Notes under the pieces: model-generated
What the model saw: only the letters and a program-made list of their open reading frames with translations
The model's database searches: none
Told to the model about the DNA's origin: nothing
Position numbers and translations under genes: made by a program
Shown here: positions 1-7,987 of the stretch, one piece after another
Numbering within the stretch: the first letter of the stretch is position 1
How the letters are laid out: every line of letters starts with the position of its first letter
NCBI GenBank assembly: GCA_026710825.1
Contig: JAPOQH010000116.1
Coordinates: forward strand, 62,001 to 126,000
From: Chloroflexota bacterium
GTDB lineage: Bacteria; Chloroflexota; Dehalococcoidia; Lucifugimonadales; UBA3495
Length of the DNA: 64,000 nt
Reading direction: 5' to 3'

Positions 1-1607
1 TTGCCCGCCAGTTCCCTGGCCGCATCCGGATCATCAACGAACCGTTCCTGCGGAACGCGCCGGAAAACGTTCAGCGACCTCAGGTTGTCGCCTACCGGTC
101 CCGACAGGTTGAGCACGATGACCTCCGTCTTGGTGGCGGCGGCCGCGTCGATCAGCCGTTCCATCACCAGGGCCGCGCTGTCGTCCATGTGTACGGTATC
201 CGAAAAGTCAAAGATGACCACCTCGTGTTCTTCAATATCCGCTCCCACCAGCCACGCCAGTCGATTCGCTGAAGCAAATGAGAACTCCCCACGCAGAGCC
301 AGCAGGCCCACACGGGCCGCGAACTCGTCGGCGGCATCATCATCGGGCCGGCTCGAGAAAAACTGCCGGTCTAGGATCGGCACCGATATCACGCTGCCCA
401 GCTCCCGCTGCTCCGATTCCCGGGCGCGCGCGAACGCCGCCACGATGAGACCCAGCACGATGGCGGTGATTAGATCCACGAATACGGTGAGCGCCAGCGT
501 GAGTATCATGACCAATAGATAGTCGCGTCGCACGTGGCGGATCCGCTTGATGAGCCTCCAGTCGATGATGTCCCACGCGACCTTGATCAGAACTCCGGAC
601 AACGCGGCCAACGGCATCGGTTCCGCGATTCTGCCCAGTCCCAACACCAGGGCCAACAGCACGGCAGCGCACACCACGCCGGACACCGGGCTGTTGCCGC
701 CGGACCGGATGTTCAGGGTCGTGCCTGATGTTGCGCCGGCGCCAGGCAACGCTCCCAGCACGCCGGCGGCGATGTTTCCAATGCCCTGTCCCACCAACTC
801 CTGATTGGATTTGTGGCGCGTGCGGGTCAGGGAATCTGCCACCAACGAGGTGACCAGGCTGTTGATCGACCCGATGAGGGCGAGCGTAAGCGCGGGCTGC
901 ACCGCGGATAACAGCAACTTGGGCGAAGGGTCCGGCAGCAGGAGGGAGGGCAGCCCTTGGGGGAGCGACCCGATCACAGGCGCGTCCCGCAGCCAAAAAG
1001 CCCCCAGTGCCGTGCCGAGGATTACGGCGGGCAGGGGCCCGGGCACGAACCGCGCCAGTTGCCGAGGCCACGCGACACAGATTGCCAGCGACACGGCGCC
1101 AATGATTACGGCGTGATAATTTGCTCCCAGGACCGCGCCGGGCCATGCGCGAAAAATACTGAACAAACCCCCGGGTTCGGGCGCGGCTCCCAGGAACGGC
1201 AGGGTCTGAATGATTATGATGATGACGCCAATGCCGGACGTGAAGCCGGCAATCATGGAATAAGGCGTGTAGGTGATGAAACGGCCGATCCTCAGGGCGC
1301 CCAGGACGATCTGCATAACCCCGGCGAGCATCACGATAGTGAACGCCTCGGCCAGCGTGTCGGCGTGCTGATTCAGCACCACCATCATCGCCACCGCCAT
1401 GGCCGCCGACACATAGGAGATGCGGGCGGGCGTACCACCGAAAACCGATGTGCAGAAACCGACGGCGACGGCTCCGTACATGCCCGCCAGGGGACCCAGC
1501 CCTGTTGCTACACCGTAGGCCAGGGCCATCGGCAGTACGGCGGCAGCCGTGGTGACGCCACCGGAAACGTCCCCCAAAAACCTCCGCGGGTCGTAGTCTA
1601 GACGCAC
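1..1607 (-). CDS. SulP-family anion permease with STAS domain (3' end cut by window)
   Basis: Inner-membrane SLC26/SulP transporter, probably for sulfate or bicarbonate; the substrate cannot be read from sequence. Reading from a GTG at 1607 gives the typical N-terminus DVSGGVTTAAAVLPMALAYG, then about ten hydrophobic helices including FITYTPYSMIAGFTSGIGV, and a cytoplasmic C-terminal STAS domain (VVIFDFSDTVHMDDSAALVM, VIVLNLSGPV). An in-frame TAG upstream of the GTG rules out a longer protein. About 535 codons are present and the frame is still open at position 1, so the C-terminus lies outside the window. The neighbouring GMC oxidoreductase is on the same strand 50 bases upstream, so co-transcription is possible. 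Family assignment is firm. Confidence 0.88.
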   Translation of the reverse strand, partial: MRLDYDPRRFLGDVSGGVTTAAAVLPMALAYGVATGLGPLAGMYGAVAVGFCTSVFGGTPARISYVSAAMAVAMMVVLNQHADTLAEAFTIVMLAGVMQIVLGALRIGRFITYTPYSMIAGFTSGIGVIIIIIQTLPFLGAAPEPGGLFSIFRAWPGAVLGANYHAVIIGAVSLAICVAWPRQLARFVPGPLPAVILGTALGAFWLRDAPVIGSLPQGLPSLLLPDPSPKLLLSAVQPALTLALIGSINSLVTSLVADSLTRTRHKSNQELVGQGIGNIAAGVLGALPGAGATSGTTLNIRSGGNSPVSGVVCAAVLLALVLGLGRIAEPMPLAALSGVLIKVAWDIIDWRLIKRIRHVRRDYLLVMILTLALTVFVDLITAIVLGLIVAAFARARESEQRELGSVISVPILDRQFFSSRPDDDAADEFAARVGLLALRGEFSFASANRLAWLVGADIEEHEVVIFDFSDTVHMDDSAALVMERLIDAAAATKTEVIVLNLSGPVGDNLRSLNVFRRVPQERFVDDPDAARELAG

Positions 1608-1657
1608 CTTTATGCCCCGGAGATCAGAAGGGTTGGGTGTTGACTACCGACCCGGAA

Positions 1658-3199
1658 TTACTGACCGGAACCTATCCAATCCGCGACCCGCTCGCCGATC
1701 ATGATCGTGGTGCAGTTGGTGTTGGCGCGGATAACATCCGGCATCACCGACGCGTCGGCAACCCGCAGGTTCTCTATCCCGTGCACGCGACAATACTGGT
1801 CGACCACCGCCATGGCATCCGCGTCCGGCCCCATCTTACAGGTGCCGGAGAGATGCTGGCCGATGCACACCTCGCGCAGCATCCAGTCGTCCAACCCTTC
1901 GTCGGACGTCAGGTCATCTGCGGTCGGTGAAATCAACCCGTCGTAGATGTTGCGGAACTGCTCGTGGTCCAGGAGGCGCACGACGATTCGCACCGCTTCC
2001 CGCATGCGCTCCCGGTCCCAGTCTGCCTCCAGGTAGCGGCAATCAATGTGTGGTTGCACGTCGGGATCGGTGGACTGCAACGTGAGTTCACCAGCGCTCT
2101 CCGCCAACTCCATCATGCACGTGAGTCGGATGCCTTCGTTGTCGAAAGGATCGCCGCCCAGCGGCGTCGAAAACGACGACGGGAAGATCTGCATGTCGTT
2201 GCGCGCATCCGAACCGCTGGCGGTGTACCGCAGCACCGTCTGGATGCGCGGCGCGTCGGGATCCAGCGGGAAATCGTCCTTGACCTTGACCCGAACTGGC
2301 ACCAGCGGGTGGTCTCGCAGATTCTTGCCCACACCCGGCAGGTCCTTCACCACTGGAATGCCCAGGCTCCCAAGCTCCTCAGCCGGCCCTACACCCGACA
2401 GCAGCAGCAGTTGCGGCGATGCTATCGCACCCGCGCACAGGACAATCTGGTCGGCCTCAACCTGGAAAACATCTCCGCCGCTCTCTACCTCTGCGCCCAC
2501 GGCCTTGACCCCATCGAACAGGATGCGCCGCACCCGCACATTGGCGCGGATGGTCAGGTTGAGCCGGTGCCGGTTGGGGTTCACGTAGGTGAGCGCGGTG
2601 CTCATCCGCACTCCGTTGGGATTATTCATCGGAAACGGCCCGACACCTGTGGAATCGGGATGGTTGTGGTCATAGACCTCGGCGTATCCAACATCGGTGC
2701 AGGCCTGAACGAACGCCTCCTGCAAGGGCAGCCAGTTCTCCCTGCGGTGCCGGCGCACCGGTATCGGCCCGTCGAACCCGTGGAAGTCGTCGTTGATGTC
2801 GGTGTCCGTCTCCTGCTTGCGGAAGAACGGCAGGACGTTGATGTAACTCCACTCGTCGTTGCCCCACGATGCCCACCTGTCGTAGTCCTCGGGCACCCCT
2901 CGCAGGAATACCTGCCCATTGATTGCGCTGGTGCCCCCGACGACACGGCCCCGCGGAACGTTGACGGGTTCAGTCTGGCGTGGTGTCCCGGTCCCAACGA
3001 ACGACCAGTTGTGCGGCGCTCCCATCTCCGATGCCCGGGGTGCGTAGCCAAATTTCAGGTCATCGGGCGTCTGCTCCAGATCGGGGTAGTCCGGCCCCGC
3101 CTCCAGCAGCAGCACCGACCTGTTGGGATCCTCGGACAGCCGCGTGGCCATGGTCCCGCCGGCGGAACCGGCGCCGATCACGATAACGTCGTATTTCAT
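1658..3199 (-). CDS. GMC-family FAD oxidoreductase (choline dehydrogenase-like), copy 1
   Basis: Soluble FAD-dependent alcohol oxidoreductase of the glucose-methanol-choline family, 513 residues, normal for the family. The dinucleotide-binding GAGSAGG lies at residues 9-15, followed by the family signature VVGGTSAINGQVFLRG. The C-terminus carries HLSGTCKMG, with the likely catalytic His near 449, and RANTNCTTIMIGE with the paired Asn near 493. The ATG at 3199 is chosen because it starts exactly at the FAD-binding strand and has an AGGAG about 9 bases upstream; an upstream extension would overlap the next gene. It is closely related to the second GMC gene at 7988-9532. Substrate is unknown; the natural electron acceptor cannot be told from sequence. 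Confidence 0.9.
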   Translation of the reverse strand: MKYDVIVIGAGSAGGTMATRLSEDPNRSVLLLEAGPDYPDLEQTPDDLKFGYAPRASEMGAPHNWSFVGTGTPRQTEPVNVPRGRVVGGTSAINGQVFLRGVPEDYDRWASWGNDEWSYINVLPFFRKQETDTDINDDFHGFDGPIPVRRHRRENWLPLQEAFVQACTDVGYAEVYDHNHPDSTGVGPFPMNNPNGVRMSTALTYVNPNRHRLNLTIRANVRVRRILFDGVKAVGAEVESGGDVFQVEADQIVLCAGAIASPQLLLLSGVGPAEELGSLGIPVVKDLPGVGKNLRDHPLVPVRVKVKDDFPLDPDAPRIQTVLRYTASGSDARNDMQIFPSSFSTPLGGDPFDNEGIRLTCMMELAESAGELTLQSTDPDVQPHIDCRYLEADWDRERMREAVRIVVRLLDHEQFRNIYDGLISPTADDLTSDEGLDDWMLREVCIGQHLSGTCKMGPDADAMAVVDQYCRVHGIENLRVADASVMPDVIRANTNCTTIMIGERVADWIGSGQ

Positions 3200-3257
3200 G
3201 CGGTTTGCTCCTGGAATAGCGCGGGATGACAAGCACGGATCAGTGAGATACCGGCCT

Positions 3258-3782
3258 CTACAATCCACTCAAAAATTCGTCGGTGGTCATCACCGTGCCC
3301 TGTCGAGGATATACCTTCTCGGTCAGCACTCGGTGGACTTCAGGGTCACCGTCCGAACAGGCGTCGGACACCACGATGAACGAGTAGTTTATGTCAACGG
3401 CCCAGCGCACCGACGACAGAACGCATCCGCTCGTTGCCACACCCATGATCACCAGGTTATCGCGCCCCATCTCGCGCAGCGTCACGTCCAGCGCCGTGGT
3501 CGAAAACGGTCCCGGCCTCACCTTCGTGATCACCAACTCGCCCTCCGCCGGCGCCACGCCCTCGTGCAGCTCCACATCGGGCGCATACTCCGCGAACGGT
3601 CCACCCCGATGCACCACGTAAATCACGGGAATACCGGCTGCCCTTGCGCCGGCCAACGCCCGAGCGGCGTTCGACACCACCGCATCCGGCTCGGATGCCA
3701 CGTTGCTGATGATCCGCTGCTGGAAGTCCATGATCAACACGGCGGTGCGGCCCGCGTCGATCTTGCTAACCTGTTGAGTCAT
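3258..3782 (-). CDS. Isochorismatase-like cysteine hydrolase
   Basis: Cytoplasmic hydrolase of the isochorismatase/nicotinamidase superfamily, 174 residues. The expected catalytic triad is visible: Asp19 in VLIMDFQQ, Lys87 in VITKVRPGPF, and the nucleophile Cys120 in VIMGVATSGCV, preceded by the usual small-residue stretch. The start at 3782 has an excellent AGGAGG seven bases upstream. A TATAAT hexamer 45 bases further up may serve it. It lies upstream of GMC oxidoreductase copy 1 with a 58-base gap, so the two may be co-transcribed. Members of this family hydrolyse varied amides and enol ethers; no substrate can be assigned here. Confidence 0.85.
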   Translation of the reverse strand: MTQQVSKIDAGRTAVLIMDFQQRIISNVASEPDAVVSNAARALAGARAAGIPVIYVVHRGGPFAEYAPDVELHEGVAPAEGELVITKVRPGPFSTTALDVTLREMGRDNLVIMGVATSGCVLSSVRWAVDINYSFIVVSDACSDGDPEVHRVLTEKVYPRQGTVMTTDEFLSGL

Positions 3783-3826
3783 GGAATACCTCCTGTACTG
3801 TGCGCGGCTCGTCGAAGTTGAGCGGT

Positions 3827-3832
3827 ATTATA
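3827..3832 (-). promoter_or_regulatory. Putative -10 element (TATAAT) for the isochorismatase/GMC genes
   Basis: A perfect TATAAT on the minus strand about 45 bases upstream of the ATG at 3782. No convincing -35 box is seen. The same hexamer recurs at a similar distance before several other genes in the window. Confidence 0.4.
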
Positions 3833-3845
3833 ACGTCCAAAAAAT

Positions 3846-3869
3846 GGGGGCGAATCATCATTCGCCCCC
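3846..3869. repeat. GTAGGGGC-family palindromic repeat
   Basis: Ten-base arms GGGGGCGAAT and ATTCGCCCCC around a CATC loop, sitting between the NHL gene and the isochorismatase gene. A sister copy with nearly the same arms lies at 35448-35474. It could act as a transcription terminator, but it belongs to a dispersed repeat family. Confidence 0.75.
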
Positions 3870-3896
3870 GTTAAAAGTGCACTCGGTGGTCTGACG

Positions 3897-4898
3897 TTAC
3901 AAATTCAGCGGGTGCTCCTCGTAGTCCTTGACCTTGTCGTACACCTGGATGCGGTGTCGGTTGGCTTCCAGCACGAAGATGCGATCATGTGCGTCGACCC
4001 GCACGGACACCGGTCGCCGGAAACGCCATTCCGGCTCCAGGTCCACCCTGCGCCGCGCCTTCACGATGTCAGGGTTGGCGTCGATGTAGGTCTGCGTCCA
4101 AGGCGAGGGTTGCTGAGCGTCGCCCACCAGCGACGTGATGAACCGTCCGTCCGGCGCGTACACCTGTAGCCTGTGGTTGCCCCAGTCCGTGACGTACACG
4201 TCGCCCTCGGAGTCCACCGCAACGCCTGTCGGCCCGTGCAAATCACCCACGCCGGAGCGCGGTGCCGCCTCAAACTTCAGCAGGAAGTTGCCGTCGGAGT
4301 CGAATTTCTGCACCCTGTTGTTCTTCCAGTCCGCCACGTACACGTTGCCGGCGTCATCGAGACACAGGCCCCACGGCAGATTGAACTCGCCGTCGCCATC
4401 ACCGTGCTTGCCGAAGCTGCTCAGGTGCTTGCCCTTGTGCGTGAACCTCTGAACGCGATGGTTCTGGCTGTCCACCACCAGCATGTTGCCTTCAGCGTCG
4501 AAAGCAATGCCGCAGGGGCCGTTGAGCTCACCCTTGCCATCGCCGGCATCACCCCAACTGCGGATGAACGTCCCCTCAGGGTCAAACGCCGACACCCGGT
4601 TCAGGAAGTCGTCGGATGCGTATACGTTGCCTTCGTCGTCCAGGGTGATGGCGCGCGGCCAGATGAATTGCCCATCGCCGCGTCCGAACGCGCCGAACTG
4701 CCCCAGGAACTGGTGGTCCAGCGTCACCCTGCTGATGCGCTGGCCCAACTCCTCCGCGCCTCGGCTGATCACGTACACCATGTTGTTGTCGGCCAGCGCG
4801 AAATCCTGCGGCGACCAAAAACCCTGGCCCGACATCCCGTACATGCCGATGCAATAGTTGTAGTCAAACACTCGGCCGGCGGCCACTGTGGTAAGCAT
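3897..4898 (-). CDS. NHL-repeat beta-propeller protein
   Basis: Protein of 333 residues built almost wholly from NHL repeats of the form GVGDLHGPTGVAVDSEGDVYVTDWGNHRLQVY; about six blades can be recognised, matching a six-bladed propeller. NHL propellers usually bind proteins, peptides or nucleic acid and some have lyase activity; none of this can be assigned here. The ATG at 4898 follows a strong AAGGAGG and is preferred over a longer in-frame extension that would overlap the upstream gene. No signal peptide is evident. It lies 31 bases downstream of the DUF1501 gene and probably forms one transcription unit with it and the DUF1800 gene. Confidence 0.85.
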   Translation of the reverse strand: MLTTVAAGRVFDYNYCIGMYGMSGQGFWSPQDFALADNNMVYVISRGAEELGQRISRVTLDHQFLGQFGAFGRGDGQFIWPRAITLDDEGNVYASDDFLNRVSAFDPEGTFIRSWGDAGDGKGELNGPCGIAFDAEGNMLVVDSQNHRVQRFTHKGKHLSSFGKHGDGDGEFNLPWGLCLDDAGNVYVADWKNNRVQKFDSDGNFLLKFEAAPRSGVGDLHGPTGVAVDSEGDVYVTDWGNHRLQVYAPDGRFITSLVGDAQQPSPWTQTYIDANPDIVKARRRVDLEPEWRFRRPVSVRVDAHDRIFVLEANRHRIQVYDKVKDYEEHPLNL

Positions 4899-4929
4899 GG
4901 TAGACCTCCTTATCCCAACCCTCAGCGTT

Positions 4930-6066
4930 CTACACGAACTCCAGCTTCTCGAAGTTGCCGCCGACGATCGGAACGGCGTCCAGACCCAGCCAGTTTTCGA
5001 TGACCGTGGAATACAGCCCGCGGAAGTCGTAGTTGGGCTCAAGGTCGCCCTGCGTCAGATCCTCCGGCCGCAGGGACGGGTATGTGCTGTACATCCCACC
5101 CTTGACTTGGTTCCCGATGACGAACGCCGCGCCGGCGGCTCCGTGGTCAGTGCCGGTCCCGTTGTCCTTGACGCGCCGCCCGAACTCGGTGAACAGCACC
5201 ATGATCAGGTTGTCGCCCGCTTCGTGCTCGGCCAGGTCGTCGAAGAAGTCGGTGATGGCGCGGGACATGTCGATCCACAGCTTCGTGTGCATCGGCGGCT
5301 GGTTGAAGTGCGAGTCGAAGCTGCCGTGCTGCGTATAGAACATCTGCGTGCCTAAATCGGCCAGGTACACCTGCGCAATGTCCCGCAGATACTTGGAGAT
5401 GGGCGTGTCGGCATACTCCACGGTCGACGTGTACTGCTCCGGCGCGCTCCTGACTATGTCCGCGCCCTTGAGCGCATCCCGTCCGGTCTGACCCAGGTAG
5501 TCCATCGTCGGCCCGGTGCCCACGGTGGGAGAATACATCCGCGCGAAGCGGTCCAGGATCTTGTTGTGCTCTTCCTCTGCGGACACTCCCGGCACGCTCG
5601 ACAGCACGCCGTAGGTCTCGAGGCTCGACACCGATGTCACCGGAACCCCCCGCAGCGCCAGCGCCCGCGGCAGCCCTTGTCCGAAGTTCATGCCCTTCAA
5701 TACGTTCTCGCCCCGGGGATCCAGGTCTCGGATCACGCGACCGGCCCAGCCTTCAGTTCCCACGATATCCGGCTCGCAGGTGTGCCAGATGTCCATGGAG
5801 CGGAAGTGCGAACGCGGCGAGTTCTCGTAACCGATGCCGTGGATGATGGCCATCTTGCCGTCGTCCCACAGCTTCTTGAGCGGTGCCATGTTGGGGTTGA
5901 ACCCCACCTGGTCATCAATCTGCAACACCTGGTCGGCCGGAATGCCAACCTTGGGCCGAGCGTCGTGATAGTGCTCGTTGGTGTACGGGATGATAGTATT
6001 CAGGTAGTCGTTTGCCCCCGTCATCTGGAGCACCACCACCACCGGGTCTTTCTTCGTAGTCGCCAT
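4930..6066 (-). CDS. DUF1501 family protein
   Basis: Protein of 378 residues with the DUF1501 pattern: an N-terminal strand leading to GANDYLNTIIPYTNEHY, a central HSHFRSMDIWHTCEP-like region, and a C-terminal EFGRRVKDNGTGTDHGAAGAAFVIG block typical of this sulfatase-like fold. The ATG at 6066 has a good GGAGG upstream. DUF1501 proteins commonly carry a twin-arginine signal, but this one begins directly at the fold (MATTKKDPVVVVLQMTG), so it looks cytoplasmic. It is the middle gene of DUF1800-DUF1501-NHL. DUF1800/DUF1501 pairs recur in Planctomycetes, Proteobacteria and Chloroflexota, and their function is not established. Confidence 0.87.
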   Translation of the reverse strand: MATTKKDPVVVVLQMTGANDYLNTIIPYTNEHYHDARPKVGIPADQVLQIDDQVGFNPNMAPLKKLWDDGKMAIIHGIGYENSPRSHFRSMDIWHTCEPDIVGTEGWAGRVIRDLDPRGENVLKGMNFGQGLPRALALRGVPVTSVSSLETYGVLSSVPGVSAEEEHNKILDRFARMYSPTVGTGPTMDYLGQTGRDALKGADIVRSAPEQYTSTVEYADTPISKYLRDIAQVYLADLGTQMFYTQHGSFDSHFNQPPMHTKLWIDMSRAITDFFDDLAEHEAGDNLIMVLFTEFGRRVKDNGTGTDHGAAGAAFVIGNQVKGGMYSTYPSLRPEDLTQGDLEPNYDFRGLYSTVIENWLGLDAVPIVGGNFEKLEFV

Positions 6067-6088
6067 TCTGTTCCTCCCTCCTGCTACT

Positions 6089-6162
6089 CGTCACTCCTGC
6101 GAAAGCAGGATTCCAGTATTTGGTGTAGGGGCAACTCCGACTGAGGTGGATTCGCCCCTGCA
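6089..6162. repeat. GTCACTCC...GGATTCCAG element followed by a GTAGGGGC-type stem
   Basis: Positions 6089-6116 match the GTCATTCC(N)GGAATCCAG palindrome family seen at 34559 and 53358, with two substitutions. Positions 6124-6162 start with GTAGGGGC and end with GCCCCTGC, an imperfect copy of the other palindromic family. Both lie in the 104-base gap between the DUF1800 and DUF1501 genes. Confidence 0.6.
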
Positions 6163-6170
6163 CCGCGGGG

Positions 6171-7574
6171 TTATGCAAATTGGAAATCGCGCGAAGCGGC
6201 GATCAGCGCCAGCATCACTCCGACTCGCTTTTCAGACTCTGCGGCATCCGCCTCGGTGTCCCAACGCAGTTCGCCGCCGTCCCGCGCCTCGTCAAGCAGT
6301 TCGGCCCGGGTAATGTCCCCAACCTCCAGCGGGCCCACCATCTCAAGGCAGGCATCCACCATGTCGTCGGGACTCAGCGACCCCTGGCTGCGCAGGTTCG
6401 CCACGATGGACTTGACGCCCGGCAGCGAAACGTCGCCCAGCAGGCCCGCGGCGAAGTTCACGCGTCGCACCAGTGCGCCGCCGTCTATCCACTCTCCACC
6501 GGTGTGCCAACTCTCCACGCTGGGCGGATTCAACAGTTCTTGCCCCTGGTAGGCGCACTCGAATGCCAGCGAGTTGAAGCCCGGGCGCGGGCCATTGAAA
6601 TTCCCTGCCAACTTGGCCGTGCTCACCACCAGTTCGGCGGGACTCTTGACCCGGCTGAACTGTGCTTCCTTGAAGAAGTCGGAGTTGAACAGTACCCGCA
6701 GCATCGCCGTGATATTGCCGTCCGACTCGTCATACGCCGCCACCAATTGGTCGATGGCGTCCGGATCGTTGGGCGGTGTGATGTTCCAACTGGGCACCTG
6801 CGGCTCGTCGGCCACAAAGAAGTTGTACATGTGCCGCGCCAGGAACCGCGCCGTGGCCGGTTGGTTCACCACAATGTCAATGATGTCCTGGCCGTCGAAA
6901 TTTCCAGTATGCCCGAGGAAGGTCTTTTCGCCGTCGTCGTGGTCCTCCGGCCGGTACTCGAAGCTCCAGTAGAAGCGACCCAGTGGATTCCGCGGAATCT
7001 TCGGCCCGATGGTCCAGCCGGTGAACGCTCGCGACGCTTCCTTGATGTCATCCTCGGAGTAGTTGCCCACTCCCATGGAGAATAGTTCCAGCAGTTCGCG
7101 GCCCCAGTTCTCGTTGATGGCGCCCATGTGGTTGCCGTTGTTGTCCAGCCAGAAAATCATGGCCGGATTCTGTGCCAACTCCACCAGGATCTCCCGGAAA
7201 TTACCCAGGCCGGCCCTGCGGAACATGGCTATCTGCTGCGTCAACTCCGGCGGATTGTCCACCTTGGAGTTGCCCGTGGCGAAAAGTTGGTGCCAGAACA
7301 GCGCCATCTTCTCTTCCAGCGGCCGCTCGGTGTTGATCATCCGATACACCCATTCGGCCTGGTTCAGCGGTGGCCCCAACGCTCCCTCGTAGCCGGGCAT
7401 GTAACGGTAGAGAATATCGTCGTCCACCGGCTCAAACCGCTCCGGATTCAGCAGGTCCTCCACCGTGGCTTCGTACCCCCTGCTGATCCTGTCATTCAGC
7501 TCATCGTGGCTGGCGCCGAACCCGGCCCGCCGCATCAGATGGCCCATCAGTGCGATGTCCTCTCGATTAGCCAT
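6171..7574 (-). CDS. DUF1800 family protein
   Basis: Protein of 467 residues that opens with the DUF1800 hallmark LMGHLMRRAGFGASHDEL and continues with WVYRMINTERPLEEKMALFWHQLF, NWGRELLELFSMGVGNYSEDDI and ARAFTGWTI-like segments, all characteristic of the family. The ATG at 7574 follows GAGGGGGTG; a TTG directly before it is the only alternative. No N-terminal signal is seen. It is the first gene of the DUF1800-DUF1501-NHL group. The biochemical role of DUF1800 is unknown; the strict pairing with DUF1501 suggests that the two products act together. Confidence 0.88.
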   Translation of the reverse strand: MANREDIALMGHLMRRAGFGASHDELNDRISRGYEATVEDLLNPERFEPVDDDILYRYMPGYEGALGPPLNQAEWVYRMINTERPLEEKMALFWHQLFATGNSKVDNPPELTQQIAMFRRAGLGNFREILVELAQNPAMIFWLDNNGNHMGAINENWGRELLELFSMGVGNYSEDDIKEASRAFTGWTIGPKIPRNPLGRFYWSFEYRPEDHDDGEKTFLGHTGNFDGQDIIDIVVNQPATARFLARHMYNFFVADEPQVPSWNITPPNDPDAIDQLVAAYDESDGNITAMLRVLFNSDFFKEAQFSRVKSPAELVVSTAKLAGNFNGPRPGFNSLAFECAYQGQELLNPPSVESWHTGGEWIDGGALVRRVNFAAGLLGDVSLPGVKSIVANLRSQGSLSPDDMVDACLEMVGPLEVGDITRAELLDEARDGGELRWDTEADAAESEKRVGVMLALIAASRDFQFA

Positions 7575-7696
7575 CAATTCACCCCCTCTTTATGGACTGG
7601 TCATCATGCCGCTGAGTTCTACACACATTTCGTCAACTGTAGCCATAATGCTACGGAATGGGTAGTCCACTGTCAAGAAAATCAGTCGCGACCGCT

Positions 7697-7906
7697 TCAA
7701 GCCTCTACGCGTCGTTTCCAGTAGTAATAAACGAAACAGTCGGTGGGATTTTGAGGCACGAAAAGGGGCATCGTGGACACCAACTCCCAACCCAGCGCCC
7801 CCCGTTCGTTCATGAACTCCTCATCCACGGCGTCCACATTCATGCCATTGCCCACGAACCCGCCGGACCGGATGGGCATTTTGTCGACTTGGTATTCCCA
7901 TTTCAT
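7697..7906 (-). CDS. Small DUF4177-like protein
   Basis: A 69-residue protein starting MKWEYQVDK and ending DCFVYYYWKRRVEA, with NERGALGWELVSTMP in the middle. The combination WEY...LGxxGWELVS...YYWKR is the DUF4177 pattern of small, mostly beta proteins of unknown function. The ATG at 7906 is chosen because the motif begins there and AAGGAAT lies upstream. It stands between the DUF1800 gene and GMC copy 2 on the same strand. Confidence 0.7.
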   Translation of the reverse strand: MKWEYQVDKMPIRSGGFVGNGMNVDAVDEEFMNERGALGWELVSTMPLFVPQNPTDCFVYYYWKRRVEA

Positions 7907-7987
7907 GCGTTCAATTCCTTCGGTGCCGCCGACACTGCAGGGCCGGTCTGAGACCCGCCCCACTCTGCCGATCAAGCTCGTTGTCAG

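Noticed and set aside
340..1146. Long minus-strand open frame inside the SulP gene
   Set aside because: It is in a different frame from the SulP protein, and its translation is Arg/Ala-rich with no family resemblance, a GC-rich shadow.
1964..3229. 421-codon plus-strand frame opposite GMC copy 1
   Set aside because: Antisense to a well-conserved enzyme; its His/Arg/Val-rich translation matches nothing. The same holds for 8603-9589 opposite copy 2.
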